In this document: positions 9,501 through 18,243 of the stretch, piece after piece
How the letters are laid out: every line of letters starts with the position of its first letter
How positions within the stretch are numbered: position 1 is the first letter of the stretch
Assembly (NCBI RefSeq): GCF_000172155.1
Contig: NZ_ABIZ01000001.1
Coordinates: forward strand, 7,721,105 to 7,785,104
DNA from: Verrucomicrobium spinosum DSM 4136 = JCM 18804
GTDB lineage: Bacteria; Verrucomicrobiota; Verrucomicrobiia; Verrucomicrobiales; Verrucomicrobiaceae
Reading direction: 5' to 3'
Length of the DNA: 64,000 nucleotides
The notes under the pieces: generated by a model
The model's input: only the letters and a program-made list of their open reading frames with translations
Told to the model about the DNA's origin: nothing
Database searches by the model: none
Position numbers and translations under genes: made by a program

Positions 9501-12500
9501 TATACGGGGAGGTCACCTTGGTGGGGCGGTTGCGGTTGTCATAGACCGTGGTGGTGATGTTCCCCAGAGGATCCTGCACGGCAATGACATTGCCATTGGC
9601 GTCATAGGCGGTCTTGGTCACCGGGCTGACTCCGTTGACCTCAGGCAGCGTCACCTCCACAGCGCGACCCGCCCGGTCGTACTGGGTGAGGGTTTCACGT
9701 CCCAGCTCGTCCACGACCTTCCAGACCAGGCCGGAGGGGGTGTAATAAGAGTGCTGGGTGGTGGCATCGGGATACTCCACCTGGGTGGGACGGTTCAGGC
9801 CGTCAAAGGTGGTCTTGGTGATGCGATTGAGCGCGTCCTTGACCTCCTCGGGGTTGCCCGCGTCGTCATAGGTGGTGGTGACGGTGTTGCCCTCCGGCAG
9901 CTGCTTGACCGTGGGCCGGTAGAGGCCGTCATAGGTGATGGTGGTCACCTTGCCGCGGGGGTCGGTGATCGTGGTGGGCTTGAACCCGCTCACATCAAAG
10001 ACGCTGCCCCCGCTGTTGGCCCCGTAGGTGCAGGTCGTGGTCTGGGCGTCCCCGCCGCTGCCCACCGTGGTGGTAAGACGTCGGCCGATGCCGTCATAGG
10101 TGTGGGTGGTGACCGTGCCGCGTGGGTCGGTTTCCGTGTGCGGCAGGTTCAGCGCCGTGTAGGTAGTTTCGCTCGCCAGGTCGGCCCCGTCATCCATGTC
10201 CACGGTGGACTTCTTGCGCCGGTTCAAGGCGTCATACTCGTGCGTGGTCGTGACCCCGCGTTCATTGACCTCACTGGTGAGGTTGCCATGGGCGTCATAA
10301 CCCAGGGTTCGCGTGGTGCTGTCGGGGTTCTCCACGCCCGTGAGCCGCAGGCTCTGGGCGTCGTAGGTGAAGGTGGTGGTGTGCCCGCGCGGATTGGTGA
10401 CGGTCTTCTTGCTGCCGTTGCCCGTGTAGGTGTAGCTGGTGACCAGCTCGATGCCGCCTCCGGCCGTGACCGCTTCCTTCTGGACCCGGCCATTGGCATC
10501 CGGGGTGTACTCCGTGACCAGATCGCCCCCGGTGGCCGTGGTGCTCTGTACGGTGGTCCTGGCCAGGAACCCGGCAAAGCCGCCGGCACCATAGTCAAAG
10601 TCGGTGACCCGCAAGGTGCTGCCGCCCTTGCTGATGGTTTCCTTGGTCCGCAGCCCGGTGCCAGCTTGAATCGTGTAGCTGGTCAGCGTCCCCCGCTCAT
10701 CGGTCATGGACTTCATGACGCGGGTGTCATCGTCGTAGGTGAAGTAGCGGCTCTTGCCCAGGGCATTGACCTGCTGGATGGGATCATCCCACCCGAGGCC
10801 GTTGGAGCCCACGGTGCCATAGTGGAAGGTAGTGGTGTTCCCGCTTATATCCGTGGCCGAGCTGAGCGCCATGCCGTGATCAAAGTCGAAGTTGTAGACC
10901 TCGCTCCCGGCCGGGGTGTCGATCTCCATGCGGCTGAAGAAGACGGTCAGCTGCTTGCTAAAGGGATCATCTTCTTTACCGGGATCGTTGCGGAGAGGCA
11001 CAAAGACGTCCGGCTGGGAGAACGTGTAGGTATAGGTTCCACAGGGCCCACTCACCACTGTTTGCACGCTGCCCGAACTGATCGTGGCGTCTGCTTGAGT
11101 CTGAATCGAGCGATTGCCACCAAAGTTCACGACAGATGCGTCGGGCAGAGTGACTTTTTTCACCAACCGCGGCAGGCCCAACTGACTGCGGAGACGGAAC
11201 GCAGCACCGGAGACCTCCAGGTACTTGTTGCCGTGGTTGAACTCGTAGGTGAAGTCATAGTCCGCCCCTCGCTCATCTTCGATTCGGGTGAGATTGAAAT
11301 GTCGATGGTCAGGTTCCAGAGGGCCATTGGGATCAAGATCCGCAGAGGGAGCCGCCTCCGTGACTGTTTCGTACTGATAATTCACCTGACTCCCTCCTCG
11401 CTGCACCGTCGTCAAGCTTCTTACCTCATCGTCCCCGGTCCCTTGAAGGGAGTATGAGTACGACACCGTCTCCCCGGAGGGCCCCCGAACGGCAGTTACA
11501 ACCCCATCAGCTTGTGTGATGGTAACGAGCTGATTCGGTCTGGCAGGGTCGTGGATTTTGTTGGGAATGAGCGTGGTGTCCGAAGGGTAGGTATAGACCA
11601 GTTGATTGCTCCACCGATCATCCACGTGAGTGAGCCGGGCATATCGAAGCTCGACATACTTGAAACTGCCATCCACGCGATCACTGGTGTGCAACTGATA
11701 GATGGGTGTGATTTGATAGGTGCATACTGCCCCGTATTTCTTCTTGTACTTGAATCCAACCACTGCATTGCTTGCATCCCGAATAGTTTCTAGGGAGTCG
11801 AAAGCGGTCTTTGCATTTTGCTTCTCTTCGCGGGAGTGAACCCACACATGCGGTTGATTGGGATCTGCAGGCAGGGTAGGAATTGATCGATAGAAGATGG
11901 CACAAGACCCCTGCTCGTCTGTGACAATCGCCTTGCGGAAATTGTCTTCAAATCGGATGTTCGCACAGAGATTGGAGGACCATCCTGGGCCAAACGGGGC
12001 ATCCGGAAACTCCATTGGCCGGAGTCCATGCCTCAGACTCCAGCCGTGTTCCCTGGCGCTGCGCCTCACCACAATCGGAAGCAAACTGCTGTCCACCGAA
12101 GAATAGACGTCACTGACGACATGGTTGATTTGGCGCGTGAACGAATCCACGAATGTCTCTTCGGGCAATTCTCCGCTCTCGTCCTTGCTCTGTGGCTTGC
12201 GATCTGACAACGGGATTCCGTGCAAAGCGATCTTCCGATGAGATGGACCTGCGGCATCTGACGCGGAAATTCGGTGCCCCGGCATGGGGTCGCCACTCAG
12301 ATCCACATACTCCAGGCTGATTTCTTCACTTTCCCCTCGGTCCAGGAGATTGGGAGCAATGGGATACATTTCCACCTCTTCGTTGCTGTACCGCTCACCC
12401 TGAGGCACAATGAAACAAATCTTCTCCAGCAGTTCTCGCGACTGCACCAGTCCATCCAGCTTGATTGTTTTGTATTTGTTGTAGTAGTAGCGCCACCAAC

Positions 12501-15500
12501 GGGTGGCGGGGTCCGCCAACGCAACTCCTACCACCATGCCGTCATGACGTGTGTCTTCGTAGGTTATCTTCTCGCCAATTTTGACTGGAGGCGAACTAGC
12601 GTCCTCCATGACATTCACCGTTTCGACGTGAGCTCGAGAAGATATTGCCACCGGCTCCCAATCAAAAAGGGTAGTGGGCACTCCGAAGCTGAGCGACAAG
12701 GGTTCCCAAGAATTCCAGACAGGCAAGGCACCAGACCTGAACAAGTCCCAATCCTCGTAGATCTCCGGGGCCCTTTCAGAGTCCACGAAATCATACCGTC
12801 TAAAGTTGTACCTCAATGATCCTGATGATGCCTCGAGATTGATCATCTCCCCCGAATAGTCACCACCTGGATAGACTTCGTCAAAGAATGACTCGTCCAC
12901 CGGAGTGCCCACATTCAATGCCGAGGGAGTGGCAGGAGGCACACCTGTACCCCCCGCATTGGATCCCATTGAATTTCCAATCCAAGGAACCGCCGGGGGA
13001 ACTCCAGCAATGTCCGCGACGGTCAACTTTTCCAGAGGATTCGTCTTGTCGGCGTACTCTTGGCCATTGACGACCCCATCCTTGTCCGGGTCCCCTTGAA
13101 AACCATGGCTAAGCGACCCAAAGTATTTTAGTTCCCACCAGTCTGGTAAAAAATCTGAATCGCTGTCGTACGGGACATCCACTATGATGGGAGCAGTTTT
13201 CGCCGAGATGGCCCCTTGGCTGTTCCGAATCACTCCACTGATACTGAATCTTCCCCAAGTCGGCGGAGTGAATCCAACAGCAACTGTCGGCTGCGCGACC
13301 TGCTTCAATAGGGTCCCGTAGTGATAGACCTCGCACGAATACAAATCCTGCCCAGGAGCCAGATTTTGCACAGGAATGTTCAAGCTTTGCCCCAGGGGGA
13401 CGACAAAAGAAGCGCTTCCTCCACCCAGATCTGCGAGTGGCCAATCACTAAGGGCGTTGAATCCCAACACCCTGGTCGGAGCGGTTCTCAACCTCCCATT
13501 GTGCACCCCTAATCCAAGCTGCGTCGATGTGAATTCCGGATCACCCGGATTTGCACCCCATGATACGAGACTTCCATCTTCTCTGATCGCCAAGCTATGG
13601 TCTGCGCCACCTACGACGGATGTCGCGCCCACCAACTGCTCAACCAAGCCAGGCACACCTGGATCTACAGTCGCTCGCCCTAGTTGGGCTGCATGATTGC
13701 GCCCCCAACTCCACACCCTTTTCTGCTGATCAATGGCGAACGAATGATGGTCCCCTGTACCAATGGCAACAATGGCCGGCAAGCCTTCAACTTTGACGGG
13801 CGTCGCAACGCTGATTGCCACGCTGCCGCCAGCTTGCTGATAGTTGCTCCCTCCCCAAGCCCAAACGGTGCCATCATTCCTCAGAGCAAGGACATGGAGC
13901 TTGCCTGCCGCGATTCCGACGACATCATGGATTTCCGTAGGATCAACCTGAAGAGGACTGGCCGCGTTTGTATAGGTTCCGTTTCCCAGTTGTCCCAGAC
14001 TATTGTCTCCCCACATCCACACGGAACCATCGGCCTTCAGCGCCGCGGAAGAATTGGCGGTGGCCGCAATCTTTGCGACACCAGCCAAACCAGGTATTGT
14101 CGCTGGTCTAGTTGCGGATGTTGGCGTCGAAATCGCCCGTCCCAACTGCCCTTCCGAACTCTTGCCCCATGTCCAAACTGCACCCGCAGAGGTGAGGACA
14201 AGTGAGTGATTGTCTCCGAGCTTCAGATCAATGGCACCTACGAGAGGTGTGGGGAGCGGCGCAGCATAACCCACCGACACTGGATTGAGCGCTCGATTGG
14301 CGGCAAGTCCACTGAGTCCAGAAGGGTTATCACCCCAGGCCCATACTCTCGAATTTGCCCCTACAAATGCCAGGGAATAGGTGGTTGTTGTCGCAACACC
14401 TTTGGCACCCAAACTGCCATTCAGAACCGTTGGTGCAGCCACAGCATATTTTTCACCAAGGTTAAACTGAGCATCCCGATTCTCCCCCCACGCTAGCAAC
14501 TTGCCGTCTGGCTGCACTGCAAATGAATGTCGCCCGCCCGCTGCCACCTGCGCCACAGGAGATGCGTTTGACACCGGCTTCGCGCCAGGTTGAGATAGAT
14601 CAATGTCAGTTAATCCAAGGCGATTTTCAGCATTGCTCCCCCAAGCCCAAACCGTGCCACTTGAGTCTAATGCAGCTGAGCTCTGATATTCTCCAGAAAC
14701 CTCGTGCGCAAAAAAAGAGCCGGCAATCATGGTCGGCGTGTCACGCCTGCCGTCTCCCAACTGACCGGGAGTTCCCGTGCCCCAACTGTACAGCTTGCCA
14801 TCCTCAGTCGCGGCAAGTGAATGATAGATACTGGCAAAGATGTCTACAACTGGCCCAGCACCAATGGAGAGAGCGACTGGATCGCTGGAAAGGGTCGCAG
14901 CCCCCAGTCCCAGTTGGTTTTGAAAACCACTCCCCCACACATAGACTTGCCCAGTTTCGTCCAACGCCATGGAATGAACCCATCCCACCGAGATTTTTAC
15001 AATGCCACTTAGCCCGCCAATTTGGGTGGCACTAAGGTTTATGTTCGTGCCAGCATGTATGCAGTGTCCCCATTCCCAAACAGTCCCATCTTCCTTGATC
15101 GCGGCGGCACTGCTATGTCCCGCCTCAACAGCGACCATATCCGAAGCACCCGACACTTGCACAGGAGGAAACACCTTACCGGAAGTTGGGCTCCCATTCC
15201 CCAGTTGCCGATAGCCGTTGGTTCCCCATCCCCATACTGTTCCATCTGATTTGAGGACAATCGCGAAGAAATAGTCTCCACTGGCTCCCGTTGAAGTTCC
15301 CGCCGTCACCCTGGTAACTCCAGCAATGCTGGAAACCTGAACCGGAACAAGATTGTCATCAGTGGTGCCAGCGCCTGTGAAAAAAGCCTGTCCAGCCCCC
15401 CACGCCCAAACCGTCCCATCAGACTTGACGGCCAGTGTGCTGGCGGATCCTGCCGCCACGGAGACCACATCAGTCAACCCAGGCACCTTTACAGGCACAG

Positions 15501-15717
15501 TGCTGTCTGTCCGACTATTGATGCCCAACTGACCCCGGTCATTTTTTCCCCACGTCCACACGGTTCCGTCCGCTCGCATGACCACTGTATGGCCATATCC
15601 CGACACCACTCGTTTTGCTGGCAGCGGCGGAGCACTAGCGTGAGCAACGCTCAGCGCTGCGAAGAACATCAAAATAAAGAATGAGAGTCGAGACGCAAAA
15701 ATGAATAACATGGCCAT
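6508..15717 (-). CDS. Giant polymorphic toxin: RCC1 propellers - TSP3-like - RHS - Hint - GIY-YIG/URI-like nuclease
   Basis: 3069 residues from the ATG at 15717, chosen because GGAAGAG lies at ribosome-binding distance; an ATG at 15759 has no such site. A signal peptide (LSFFILMFFAALSVAHA) is followed by 14 RCC1 repeats (xVWxWGxN...GQLG, about residues 40-750), enough for two seven-bladed propellers. A cadherin-like stretch follows, then one TSP3-like calcium module (DSDSDFLPDWWELKYFG), then a long RHS/YD-repeat shell with the core end RYRDIETGVWLSRDPAGF and cleavage motif DPEGL. A Hint domain (starts CFPSGTMVQT, about nt 7215; ends FLVHN) precedes a 99-residue tip (6511-6807). The tip carries GIY-YIG-like residues: YVGKTNDFSRRQAEW, then ARGVEQVEIEN and NNSI. 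Family knowledge: RHS shells encapsulate toxins, and Hint or DPxGL processing frees the tip. The tip and the 5' regions have lower GC than the RHS core. Confidence 0.9.
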   Translation of the reverse strand: MAMLFIFASRLSFFILMFFAALSVAHASAPPLPAKRVVSGYGHTVVMRADGTVWTWGKNDRGQLGINSRTDSTVPVKVPGLTDVVSVAAGSASTLAVKSDGTVWAWGAGQAFFTGAGTTDDNLVPVQVSSIAGVTRVTAGTSTGASGDYFFAIVLKSDGTVWGWGTNGYRQLGNGSPTSGKVFPPVQVSGASDMVAVEAGHSSAAAIKEDGTVWEWGHCIHAGTNINLSATQIGGLSGIVKISVGWVHSMALDETGQVYVWGSGFQNQLGLGAATLSSDPVALSIGAGPVVDIFASIYHSLAATEDGKLYSWGTGTPGQLGDGRRDTPTMIAGSFFAHEVSGEYQSSAALDSSGTVWAWGSNAENRLGLTDIDLSQPGAKPVSNASPVAQVAAGGRHSFAVQPDGKLLAWGENRDAQFNLGEKYAVAAPTVLNGSLGAKGVATTTTYSLAFVGANSRVWAWGDNPSGLSGLAANRALNPVSVGYAAPLPTPLVGAIDLKLGDNHSLVLTSAGAVWTWGKSSEGQLGRAISTPTSATRPATIPGLAGVAKIAATANSSAALKADGSVWMWGDNSLGQLGNGTYTNAASPLQVDPTEIHDVVGIAAGKLHVLALRNDGTVWAWGGSNYQQAGGSVAISVATPVKVEGLPAIVAIGTGDHHSFAIDQQKRVWSWGRNHAAQLGRATVDPGVPGLVEQLVGATSVVGGADHSLAIREDGSLVSWGANPGDPEFTSTQLGLGVHNGRLRTAPTRVLGFNALSDWPLADLGGGSASFVVPLGQSLNIPVQNLAPGQDLYSCEVYHYGTLLKQVAQPTVAVGFTPPTWGRFSISGVIRNSQGAISAKTAPIIVDVPYDSDSDFLPDWWELKYFGSLSHGFQGDPDKDGVVNGQEYADKTNPLEKLTVADIAGVPPAVPWIGNSMGSNAGGTGVPPATPSALNVGTPVDESFFDEVYPGGDYSGEMINLEASSGSLRYNFRRYDFVDSERAPEIYEDWDLFRSGALPVWNSWEPLSLSFGVPTTLFDWEPVAISSRAHVETVNVMEDASSPPVKIGEKITYEDTRHDGMVVGVALADPATRWWRYYYNKYKTIKLDGLVQSRELLEKICFIVPQGERYSNEEVEMYPIAPNLLDRGESEEISLEYVDLSGDPMPGHRISASDAAGPSHRKIALHGIPLSDRKPQSKDESGELPEETFVDSFTRQINHVVSDVYSSVDSSLLPIVVRRSAREHGWSLRHGLRPMEFPDAPFGPGWSSNLCANIRFEDNFRKAIVTDEQGSCAIFYRSIPTLPADPNQPHVWVHSREEKQNAKTAFDSLETIRDASNAVVGFKYKKKYGAVCTYQITPIYQLHTSDRVDGSFKYVELRYARLTHVDDRWSNQLVYTYPSDTTLIPNKIHDPARPNQLVTITQADGVVTAVRGPSGETVSYSYSLQGTGDDEVRSLTTVQRGGSQVNYQYETVTEAAPSADLDPNGPLEPDHRHFNLTRIEDERGADYDFTYEFNHGNKYLEVSGAAFRLRSQLGLPRLVKKVTLPDASVVNFGGNRSIQTQADATISSGSVQTVVSGPCGTYTYTFSQPDVFVPLRNDPGKEDDPFSKQLTVFFSRMEIDTPAGSEVYNFDFDHGMALSSATDISGNTTTFHYGTVGSNGLGWDDPIQQVNALGKSRYFTYDDDTRVMKSMTDERGTLTSYTIQAGTGLRTKETISKGGSTLRVTDFDYGAGGFAGFLARTTVQSTTATGGDLVTEYTPDANGRVQKEAVTAGGGIELVTSYTYTGNGSKKTVTNPRGHTTTFTYDAQSLRLTGVENPDSTTRTLGYDAHGNLTSEVNERGVTTTHEYDALNRRKKSTVDMDDGADLASETTYTALNLPHTETDPRGTVTTHTYDGIGRRLTTTVGSGGDAQTTTCTYGANSGGSVFDVSGFKPTTITDPRGKVTTITYDGLYRPTVKQLPEGNTVTTTYDDAGNPEEVKDALNRITKTTFDGLNRPTQVEYPDATTQHSYYTPSGLVWKVVDELGRETLTQYDRAGRAVEVTLPEVNGVSPVTKTAYDANGNVIAVQDPLGNITTTVYDNRNRPTKVTSPYIWDALEGQWSRPEVNTTYDAGGNVLTVTDPLGKVTTKTYNNAGWGLTVTNALGQVTSSTYDRNGNVKTVTDALNRVVTNTYDIHNRLIETEDAEEQITTFGYDKNGNRTSVTDPRGKVTTFTYDDLNRLLKETFQEGVWTERHYDALRETSREDSAGREFTFGYDLRDRLTTTTWTVGGSPVVRTRVYDTAGRLTDVTETGRPEATVGYTYDALDRVATETSQGLTHTYTYDLGGRRTGSALGTGKTIATTYDSQGKPLTVTEGGRTTVYHYDLASRAVAQTQPNGLWQYNAYDDLGRLESRQTYTSADALQAQFLWTYDAVGNVTVQSERWPGEGARGAGWRSTVMVYDATNRLTGEAMAQPGSPVITTGYAYDTSSNRSVKLVSTDGSLTTQTLYTYNHFNQLTDWSEEDGLGAVTRTAALTYDLAGNRATQTLTTAEQSVQTTTYHWDAENRLEGVTLPNAEEHEYGYDYRTRRISRVENGIGTAIVFSGGLSVAEYESQGITPTVEYLRGPDMGGGVGGMMYSLRNGGTEAKYAMSNGRGDVVAQSNDAGALTWTASYEAYGKRPVETGTNLDRQRANTKEEDPTGLLNEGFRYRDIETGVWLSRDPAGFVDGPNLYAYVRQNPWTSFDPEGLWEHREYDGRDKRSIDYTRVSPSGVPQMRENVFEAPWYFPLAGEPKFVRTEWRDATETETHDFFLKNKDGKFVANTNGFSVFIQHASRTIPEKWSDAKDVMEEGALIGFTLGASAMQVVELPSGKNCFPSGTMVQTARGKVAIETLKEGDVVLAYDFLSECIVEKPVLKTHQHFTYFWIDIVAGDSKISATRFHLFWVENLGAWVPAVDLQPGMVLRLESGALTVVTLAKLRKLDEPEATHNFEVADLHNYFVGAQGFLVHNGEPVGDFKVYRRNDGYVGKTNDFSRRQAEWARDGFKIQPMHEGIKDNETARGVEQVEIENNRKGGIGPRQNNSIDQKRTDAKAVRMREKGAEYLREKSC
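12926..13011. repeat. Pair of REP-like palindromic units in frame inside the RHS gene
   Basis: Two related short units (about 12926-12950 and 12985-13011) contain GGCAGGAGGCACACCTGT and CGCCGGGGGAACTCCAGC. In the toxin frame they read as AGVPPAVP and GTGVPPATP, and on the other strand as AGGTPVPP and AGGTPA. Short in-frame repeats of this type occur in Verrucomicrobiota. They lie in the linker between the TSP3 module and the RHS shell, where an insertion is tolerated. Confidence 0.45.
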
Positions 15718-15870
15718 CGAATAACTTTCTCTTCCAGCTGGCGCATTGTAACTTCTCATGTGGCGAGTGGGGGGGGCTTGTTCGCGTCAGCAGTTGTTCA
15801 CTGCCGATGCCACACAACTAACGTTAACATAGCCAAAACGTCAACTTACATTTTGAACACCTTTCCCCCT

Positions 15871-16335
15871 TCACCTCACCCCTTCCAGCGCCGCGTGCAC
15901 TTTCTCGGTATCCGTGTTCAACACATCATTGTGCCGCGCCCCTTTAATATCCTCATACTTTACAATATCAGGAAATAACTCACCCAGCTTCCGGCCCATG
16001 GCCACGGGGATCACCTCATCTTCGGTGCCGTGTCTCGCCACCACTTGGTAGCCGCCTTCTTTCTGCAGGCGCCTCAGCGCGACCGCATTGTCGAAGCGAT
16101 TGCAGGATCTCGCACAAGGGCCAGCCGAGGGGGTGACCAGAGTCGCGCAGACGGAGATGCAGTTCGGCTTCGGTGGTCATGAGCTCCGCAGCAAGGGTGG
16201 GCACGGGCTTCGGCACCGACTCCTTGATCCGACGAGGGGTAGGGTTGCCTTTGCTGCATCCATAGCCGGGGTCGTCCACCAGCACCGGTGTGCCTTGTTT
16301 CAGCGTCGGGAAGTCAAAAAAGGTACGGAAATATC
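15871..16335 (-). pseudogene. Decayed alpha/beta hydrolase
   Basis: Two frames together spell a Bem46/FrsA-like hydrolase. The 5' part (about 16335-16100) reads FRTFFDFPTLKQGTPVLVDD, then PGYG, and reaches the nucleophile elbow. There it has GHPLG where the family has GHSLG, so the catalytic serine is lost. After a deletion and frame change, the 3' part reads ALRRLQKEGGYQVVARHGTE and then DEVIP (catalytic Asp). It ends with ARHNDVL (catalytic His) and a stop at 15871. The 5' end is missing and stops at a copy of the 20-bp RAYT-end motif (16331-16350), as at the truncated tannase. The gene is dead by frameshift, deletion and active-site loss. Confidence 0.75.
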
Positions 16336-16350
16336 CTGTCTTCTGGCACT
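16331..16350 (+). repeat. 20-bp RAYT-end motif at a gene truncation point
   Basis: ATATCCTGTCTTCTGGCACT, one mismatch in the first ten bases against the RAYT ends. It forms the exact junction between the truncated hydrolase and the unrelated lipoprotein gene that ends at 16349. Confidence 0.6.
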
Positions 16351-16765
16351 ACCGAATCTTGGAAGCTATGTACTCTTCATTTAGTCCGAAGTTGAGCCCC
16401 AATGGATGTCCGCTGGCGGAATCGAAGGTAGCATCCATGCTTGTAACTTCTAACGGCTCATCATACTTTTGCATTGTACCTGGTTCGAAGTAGGCTGCGG
16501 CTTTTAAGAACCTGACTAGCGGTCTTGTTTGTAGCGTCCCCCTTTGAAGCTCCCATGTGCCAGTTTCTGAATGAAGCAGCACCTTGCTTCCGCCATCTCG
16601 CAGCAATCGATGTTCATACTTCATATTCTCACCGAGAATCCATGTCTCCTCCCAACCACCATCGTGCTTGATAACATATTCTCCCGCAACAGAAGTAAGC
16701 TCAGGCACTCTCTCGCAACACGCCAAGAGCAACAGAGCAACAAAAGCACCCATTGGTTTTCCCAT
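16349..16765 (-). CDS. Small lipoprotein of unknown function
   Basis: 138 residues. The N-terminus is a lipoprotein signal (MGKPMGAFVALLLLACCE) with lipobox LLAC, so the mature protein starts at a lipidated Cys. A second ATG four codons in (16753) is possible and has GGGA just upstream. The mature part is beta-rich (AGEYVIKHDGGWEETWILGE, then a GTWELQRGTL strand pair) and resembles a small lipocalin-like barrel; that is an impression, not a family match. The stop overlaps a 20-bp RAYT-end motif. The gene is isolated, with a decayed hydrolase on one side and a glycosyltransferase on the other. It could be an orphan immunity-type lipoprotein, but no toxin is adjacent. Confidence 0.6.
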   Translation of the reverse strand: MGKPMGAFVALLLLACCERVPELTSVAGEYVIKHDGGWEETWILGENMKYEHRLLRDGGSKVLLHSETGTWELQRGTLQTRPLVRFLKAAAYFEPGTMQKYDEPLEVTSMDATFDSASGHPLGLNFGLNEEYIASKIR

Positions 16766-16919
16766 GCCGAATTTACGTTAAAAGTCAGAAGAGTCATTCC
16801 TCGTCTTCGTTCAAGCCCCATTGATTTTCGCCAAGATTAGACCGCGCAACTCAATCGCCCAATCGGTGGTTCCAAAGAGACGAATGTACCACGGTCTTCG
16901 CACTTCTGAAGCCATCGTA

Positions 16920-16939
16920 ATAGCCTGTCCTCTGGCATT
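16920..16939 (+). repeat. Solitary copy of the 20-bp RAYT-end motif
   Basis: ATAGCCTGTCCTCTGGCATT, two changes from the consensus. It lies in the 205-bp gap between the lipoprotein and the glycosyltransferase gene, 33 bp past the stop of the latter. Confidence 0.55.
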
Positions 16940-16971
16940 CCGAGAGATGGGTCGCCAACCTCTACACCTGC

Positions 16972-18048
16972 TCATGCAACATTGTTCCCAGCTGCCTCCC
17001 CCGCCCGGAGAGCCGCCGGGACGCCCAGGGAGAAGAAGTAGTTCTTCGTGGAGGCCATGAAGTGAAACATCTTCGTGTCAGGATGAGCTCCACGAAGTTT
17101 CATCGCACCCCGACCAACCCGGTAATCTTCCGGGAGCGGTCGCGCCCGGCCGGAGCGGTGCGCCAGCATGCCAAAGAGCGTCTGCTCACTCAGGATCGGG
17201 ATGGTCACGCCCTGCTCTTTCATCCGGCCCAGCCAGCGCTCTATCACCGCATAGTCCAGGATCTCGTCCTTGTTAAAGGACATCACCCCGGAGTTGAACA
17301 ACGGCTGGACACGCGTCTCACAGGCGTGCTCCACGCGGGCCTGCAGATCCGGAAGACGAAACTCCGAGGCGATGGTCTCCAGCGGTTCACGGAAATGCTC
17401 ATTGTACAGGAGTCCCGTCTCCGGCTGCTCCAGGGCCTGCAGCAGTTCGACCGGACGCGCCACGGTGATGACATCACTGTCGAGGATGAGGATGGATCGC
17501 GTGCCTGCGGTGCAGCCCAGGTTGAAGAGCTTCAGGGAGAAGTCGAACCGGGTGCGGGCCTCCCGACAGAGCGGCAGACGGTCAAAGTACTGCTGGGCGC
17601 GGGCATCCGTCTCCTCCCGTGACAGGACCGTGAGGCAGGGGAACAGCGCCTTCAGCCTTGAGGCGCTTGCAAAAGTGAGGGACCCGTCATCGTGGACGAT
17701 GATCTTGTAGGGCACCTCGATGTATCTTACGAAAGACCAGATGGCCCACTCTGCCATGACCACGTGCCCTTCACAGAGCATCATGTGAATCTCGAACCGG
17801 GGCTCACCTTCCTTTACGGGCAGACAGGCCAGCTCTTTGCTCAGGCAAAACTCCTGCTGGCACATGTACTGATACAGCGCCCCATACGGGACCCGGGGCC
17901 AGCCTGTGTACAGCAGCGCCCCATGAAAGAGCCTTCTGCCGAGCACATAGCCCCACTTGGGGGCCAGCGCTGCCAGGCCCTGCTTAAATCGGGACCAGAG
18001 GCGCTTGGCAGAGCGGACGGAGAGCGGGCTGACACTTGCTACATTCAC
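16972..18048 (-). CDS. Glycosyltransferase, GT8-like (GT-A fold)
   Basis: 358 residues, soluble apart from a basic amphipathic N-terminus (SAKRLWSRFKQGL). The catalytic core resembles retaining GT-A enzymes. It has an N-terminal nucleotide-sugar region (YKIIVHDDGSLT), the metal-binding DxD motif in SILILDSDVITVARP, an acceptor-site segment FNSGVMSFNKDEI, and a C-terminal HFMAS histidine. Length is typical for GT8-type enzymes. The gene stands alone; donor and acceptor cannot be read from context. Cell-envelope polysaccharide or glycoprotein decoration is likely. Confidence 0.75.
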   Translation of the reverse strand: MNVASVSPLSVRSAKRLWSRFKQGLAALAPKWGYVLGRRLFHGALLYTGWPRVPYGALYQYMCQQEFCLSKELACLPVKEGEPRFEIHMMLCEGHVVMAEWAIWSFVRYIEVPYKIIVHDDGSLTFASASRLKALFPCLTVLSREETDARAQQYFDRLPLCREARTRFDFSLKLFNLGCTAGTRSILILDSDVITVARPVELLQALEQPETGLLYNEHFREPLETIASEFRLPDLQARVEHACETRVQPLFNSGVMSFNKDEILDYAVIERWLGRMKEQGVTIPILSEQTLFGMLAHRSGRARPLPEDYRVGRGAMKLRGAHPDTKMFHFMASTKNYFFSLGVPAALRAGEAAGNNVA

Positions 18049-18243
18049 AGTTCAGAGGCGGATCCTTCATGCCATACCAGGGGTGACAGACAGCGGAGGC
18101 CTGCCTTCCGGCTTTGGGCGGAGAGGCCGAACCGTAGCAAAGGCACGGCCATCCTTCACGCACGTTTTTTTGGAGCGTGCACTTTCCGGATGGATTTTCA
18201 CACCATGTGGAAAAACAAGAATTATCCGCAAGCAAGGCCACCA

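Noticed and set aside
7411-11457. 1348-residue open frame on the plus strand opposite the RHS core
   Set aside because: Antisense shadow caused by the high-GC, repetitive codon use of RHS repeats. It has low-complexity Gly/Val/His composition and no domain, while the opposite strand has a clear RHS protein.
15760-15870. Promoter upstream of the RCC1-RHS gene
   Set aside because: A TTGACG occurs on the minus strand, but no acceptable -10 was found at the right distance. It is not strong enough to annotate.
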